Assembly (NCBI GenBank): GCA_013154295.1
Contig: JAADCS010000154.1
Location: forward strand, 1-49,168
From: Thermotogae bacterium
GTDB taxonomy: Bacteria > Hydrothermota > Hydrothermia > LBFQ01
DNA length: 49,168 bases
Reading direction: 5' to 3'
Part shown: in pieces, positions 46,853 to 49,168 of the stretch
Numbering within the stretch: the first letter of the stretch is position 1
Layout of the letters: every line of letters starts with the position of its first letter
Notes under the pieces: model-generated
What the model was told of the DNA's origin: nothing
The model's input: the letters and a program-made list of their open reading frames with translations, nothing else
The model's database searches: none
Translations under genes and position numbers: made by a program

Positions 46853-47464
46853 ATGCGTTACCTATTGATCTTATCGGCGTTTTTAGGCTGTGGAGGGCCT
46901 AGTGGGGTTTCTCAAACAGCGCCTAAACCCTCCGGCTCAAATGGTATATCCATGCCAGCTGGTAAGGAACCCGCCGAACAGGCTCCCCAGGAATTTGCCA
47001 TACTCGTCCTTAAAGCTCTAAAGGAGGGTGATATTGAAAAGTTTGCCTCCTACGTATCACCTAGTGGTGTGGTACTCTCCCCAGACGCTTACCTTTCACG
47101 TAAAGATGTGATACTCACTCCCGAACAGTTAGTAGAAGCTTGGAAGGAGAACCGCAGGTTCCTCTGGGGGCACCAACCTGGCTCTGGCAAGCCCATAGAG
47201 CTACCCATAAGGGAATTCTTCAAAAGATACCTTTACGACAGGGATTATCTCAATGCCCCAAAACGCTCGACCAACAGGCGCCTAGGTAGGAGTAACACAG
47301 AAGATAACCTCAAGCTGGTCTTTCCCGACGCTGTAATAGTCGAGTTTTATTATCCACCTTCAAAGGAAGGGGGGATGGATTGGAGCAGCCTGAGGATGGC
47401 GTTACGTAAGGAAAATGGTGGTTGGAAGGTGGTAGCCCTGGTTCATGATTCCTGGACCCCTTAG
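46853..47464 (+). CDS. putative lipoprotein, unknown family
   Basis: 203 aa. The signal MRYLLILSAFLGC has a lipobox with Cys at 13. A Pro/Ser-rich linker (~20-45) precedes a mixed domain with FAILVLKALKEGDIEKFASY and VSPSGVVLSPDAY, which looks like the start of a SnoaL/NTF2-like or DUF-type domain; it ends WSSLRMALRKENGGWKVVAL. Monocistronic with its own -10 box. Function unknown. Confidence 0.72.
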   Translation: MRYLLILSAFLGCGGPSGVSQTAPKPSGSNGISMPAGKEPAEQAPQEFAILVLKALKEGDIEKFASYVSPSGVVLSPDAYLSRKDVILTPEQLVEAWKENRRFLWGHQPGSGKPIELPIREFFKRYLYDRDYLNAPKRSTNRRLGRSNTEDNLKLVFPDAVIVEFYYPPSKEGGMDWSSLRMALRKENGGWKVVALVHDSWTP

Positions 47465-47525
47465 TCCAAATTCAGATGGTACGGGAAATTATCCCTGTCT
47501 CGCACGTTCTTGTGAGATTCAACCG

Positions 47526-47531
47526 TAGAAT
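47526..47531 (+). promoter_or_regulatory. -10 box before the 47540 lipoprotein gene (leaderless)
   Basis: TAGAAT in the context ACCGTAGAATTCC, 8 nt before the ATG. Confidence 0.7.
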
Positions 47532-47539
47532 TCCATCCG

Positions 47540-48007
47540 ATGCAAAACGTGACTAAAGGTTTGTTGGTAAGTGTTTTGCTTTTTGGCGGATGCTCTGTTA
47601 ATGTTAACACTATGGATCCAGAGGCGGTGGCCCATGCTTACTTGAAGGCCATTGAGAGCGAAGATTTTAAAAAGGCTTACATGCTCATAGACGGCATATC
47701 AAAGCAGTACACTCCCTATAAGGAGTTCGTCAAATACTGGAAAAACTACTTCAAGAAGTACGGGCATCCTTACAAACATACTATCCACGAAATAGCGAAA
47801 TTGCGACCTGGATGGATGATGGTTGAGTATACCTGGCACTTCAAAAGGGATAAAGGTGTTGATACGGCGGCATTTTTGGATCAGAGGTCCTATCGTATGA
47901 AGCTAAGGTTTGAATTCAGACGTTGGGCTGTGAAGTTTAGGAAATACCGCCTTATAAAGGAAACCCCCACTCCTTTCGGAGTTCAGAGGGAAGTGATAGA
48001 GGAGTAG
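47540..48007 (+). CDS. NTF2-like lipoprotein
   Basis: 155 aa. Signal VTKGLLVSVLLFGGC with a lipobox Cys at ~18. The rest, DPEAVAHAYLKAIESEDFKK then AYMLIDGISKQY and a strand-rich end, follows the DUF4878/NTF2-like pattern of small periplasmic domains. Catalytic residues not seen. Separate -10 box. It may be a distant relative of the preceding lipoprotein. Confidence 0.7.
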   Translation: MQNVTKGLLVSVLLFGGCSVNVNTMDPEAVAHAYLKAIESEDFKKAYMLIDGISKQYTPYKEFVKYWKNYFKKYGHPYKHTIHEIAKLRPGWMMVEYTWHFKRDKGVDTAAFLDQRSYRMKLRFEFRRWAVKFRKYRLIKETPTPFGVQREVIEE

Positions 48008-48028
48008 CAAAAGGCCCCCTTTCATCCG

Positions 48029-48034
48029 TATAAT
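48029..48034 (+). promoter_or_regulatory. -10 box before the STAS pair
   Basis: TATAAT in the context TCCGTATAATAGC, 10 nt before the ATG at 48045. Confidence 0.75.
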
Positions 48035-48044
48035 AGCACCGTTT

Positions 48045-48395
48045 ATGGCGTTAAACTTGGCAGCTATAGAAGGTGGTGACGTTCTGATCATCAAGTTAAA
48101 AGGGGAGTTGGATACCTACACTTCAAGGGATTTTTTGGAATTTTTCCAGAGGCAGTTGGAGCGGGGTAAGAACAGATTCGTGGTGGATATGTCAGATGTC
48201 TCTTTTGTCAGTTCATCCGGTTGGGGTGCTCTCTCCTCGGCCTATAAACGTAGCCGTGAAAAAGGAGGAAGTCTGGTACTATACGGTCTTAGGGGACAGG
48301 TCAAAAGGGTCTACCGCATCATGGGGTTTAGAGTTATACTCAAGGCCTACGACGATATAAGAGAGGCTATACAACAGGCTTTAAAGAGGGTATAG
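48045..48395 (+). CDS. STAS-domain anti-anti-sigma-factor-like protein
   Basis: 116 aa, a single STAS domain. VLIIKLKGELDTYTSRDFLE and FVVDMSDVSFVSSSGWGALS carry the serine segment that is phosphorylated in SpoIIAA-type antagonists; GQVKRVYRIMGFRVILKAYD ends the domain. Such proteins control an anti-sigma kinase by phosphorylation. No RsbW-like kinase, PP2C phosphatase or sigma factor is adjacent. The second STAS gene starts 1 nt after its stop. Confidence 0.9.
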   Translation: MALNLAAIEGGDVLIIKLKGELDTYTSRDFLEFFQRQLERGKNRFVVDMSDVSFVSSSGWGALSSAYKRSREKGGSLVLYGLRGQVKRVYRIMGFRVILKAYDDIREAIQQALKRV

Positions 48396-48396
48396 C

Positions 48397-48753
48397 ATGC
48401 CTTTGCAGATCATAGAGGATCCTGTTGAAGATTATCCCTTAGCGGTAGTTGTAAAGTTGAGCGGCGAGTTAGACAGCTACACCTCTGCCATCTTGCGGGA
48501 ATACATTAAAAAAGCCCTGGGTAGATATAGGTTCTTCGCCATAGACATGGCGGGGATTTCTTTCGTGAGCTCGATGGGCTGGGGGATCTTAGTTGAATCC
48601 ATCTATAAGGCACGTCAACTGGGTGGAGATCTGGTTTTGGTTAACCTTCAACCTAAAGTCCAACGCATATTCAAGATCATGGGCTTTCACACTTTTTTCA
48701 AATGCTTTTCAGATTTGGACGATGCCGTTCGTTTCATGATAAAGAAAAAGTAG
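48397..48753 (+). CDS. second STAS-domain protein
   Basis: 118 aa, paralogue of the preceding gene. VVKLSGELDSYTSAILREYI and AIDMAGISFVSSMGWGILVE keep the phosphorylatable Ser, but the following Ser is Met (SSMG versus SSSG). It ends KVQRIFKIMGFHTFFKCFSD. The two could form a pair with different regulation, or a heterodimer. Clearly co-transcribed with 48045. Confidence 0.9.
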   Translation: MPLQIIEDPVEDYPLAVVVKLSGELDSYTSAILREYIKKALGRYRFFAIDMAGISFVSSMGWGILVESIYKARQLGGDLVLVNLQPKVQRIFKIMGFHTFFKCFSDLDDAVRFMIKKK

Positions 48754-48803
48754 CACTTCCCTAACCTCCCAATACAGGTACTGCGGGAGCAGAAAAGTTT
48801 TAC

Positions 48804-49168
48804 CTAATGCTCTAACTTTAAAAGATCCGTTATCTTCACCCCCACCGTTGAACCTTCCCCGCCAAAAACGGATCCCGTTCTATCCTCTTCAAGTCTTCTT
48901 TTAGCCAGTTCGTACGCTTCATCTGGAAGTTCTACGTAACCCACCTCCCTTACCAGATTTTTAACGTGCATTAAGTAATAATCCACGAATCTCTTGACGT
49001 ACTCTTTTTTACGATAAGCATCCCGATTCACATAGATAAACACGGGCCTTGAAAGCGGTACGTAACGACCCGCTATGACATTCTCAACCGTGGGCGCGAC
49101 CGGGCCATTCCCGGCGTCTATGGGTACGGCCTTGAGCTTGTCCCGATTCTCCAGATAGTAGGCCAGAC
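48804..49168 (-). CDS. PstS-like phosphate-binding protein, C-terminal part (5' end beyond window)
   Basis: The minus-strand frame is open to the right edge, so the gene is longer than the GTG at 49043 suggests. Reading from the edge: LAYYLENRDKLKAVPID, then VAPTVENVIAGRYVPLSRPV and FIYVNRDAYRKKEYVKRFVD. This is the C-terminal lobe of PstS-type periplasmic phosphate-binding proteins. The pst transporter genes would lie outside the window. Ends LLKLEH. Confidence 0.85.
   Translation of the reverse strand, partial: LAYYLENRDKLKAVPIDAGNGPVAPTVENVIAGRYVPLSRPVFIYVNRDAYRKKEYVKRFVDYYLMHVKNLVREVGYVELPDEAYELAKRRLEEDRTGSVFGGEGSTVGVKITDLLKLEH

Overview
The window looks like a chromosomal segment of a Gram-negative, probably thermophilic bacterium from a poorly characterised lineage. 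Three secreted proteins end in a beta-rich tail like the type IX secretion sorting domain (G-[LI]-[YF]-F-x-K ... K-[VI]-[LV]). There are genes for lipid A and LPS work (lpxA, an LptC-like lipoprotein), an MlaE-type permease and a TonB-type barrel. Together with DUF4837 and DUF4139 proteins this fits candidate phyla of the WOR-3/Hydrothermae type. That placement is inference from gene style, not a measured phylogeny.

Layout. The left edge (1-265, minus) is the 5' end of 23S rRNA with its own TTGACA/CATTAT promoter and no 16S gene upstream, so the rRNA genes appear unlinked. Next (423-1064) is a Cys-rich secreted protein whose promoter and early leader are a near copy of the 23S promoter. Positions 1237-6359 form a minus-strand operon: ribE, a small membrane protein, glycerate 2-kinase, a GT2 glycosyltransferase, an RNase III-like/DJ-1 fusion and a PRMT-like methyltransferase. 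Positions 6385-12282 (minus) carry hbd, a DUF4139 protein, a truncated transposase, two hotdog thioesterases, a GT4 glycosyltransferase, bactofilin and a CvpA-like protein. Positions 12296-17379 hold a GH99-like protein divergent from an exported phospholipase D-like protein plus nth; they are bordered by two gene-poor stretches that each contain the same 44-bp imperfect palindrome. Positions 17394-22996 carry rsmE, a TPR protein, sppA, a DEDDy exonuclease, a patatin pseudogene and a large secreted protein. Positions 23002-31270 carry three tRNAs, tryptophanase, a DUF4837 lipoprotein, a TonB-type barrel, a very acidic miniprotein, LptC, a beta-propeller, a SARP-like regulator and a haem-binding barrel protein. 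Positions 31297-43131 are a plus-strand block: gatB, accC, mlaE, glmS, a McrB-like ATPase, a histidine kinase, rtcB, an unknown gene and lpxA (with one convergent membrane gene). Positions 43128-46793 (minus) run divIVA-like, FHA/TPR, rplU, a COG2426 membrane protein and a divergent PAP2 protein. The right end has two lipoproteins, tandem STAS proteins and the C-terminus of a PstS-like protein.

Gene expression. The strongest window-wide signal is a TANAAT hexamer (TAAAAT, TAGAAT, TATAAT, rarely TACAAT or TATACT) ending 4-12 nt, mostly 6-9 nt, before the start codon. I found it at 30 protein genes, and the same motif lies 10-12 nt before two tRNA 5' ends. A -10 box that close to the start codon implies leaderless mRNAs. 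Clear Shine-Dalgarno leaders occur at only two genes, rplU and the Cys-rich secreted protein. The motif also let me correct several starts.

I found no complete CRISPR-Cas, phage, toxin-antitoxin or biosynthetic cluster. The best candidates for something undescribed are the duplicated rRNA-type promoter on the Cys-rich gene, the leaderless promoter grammar, the 44-bp palindromic repeat pair, the degenerate RNase III/DJ-1 fusion with an internal promoter, the McrB-like ATPase without McrC, and the Asp/Glu/Trp-rich miniprotein.
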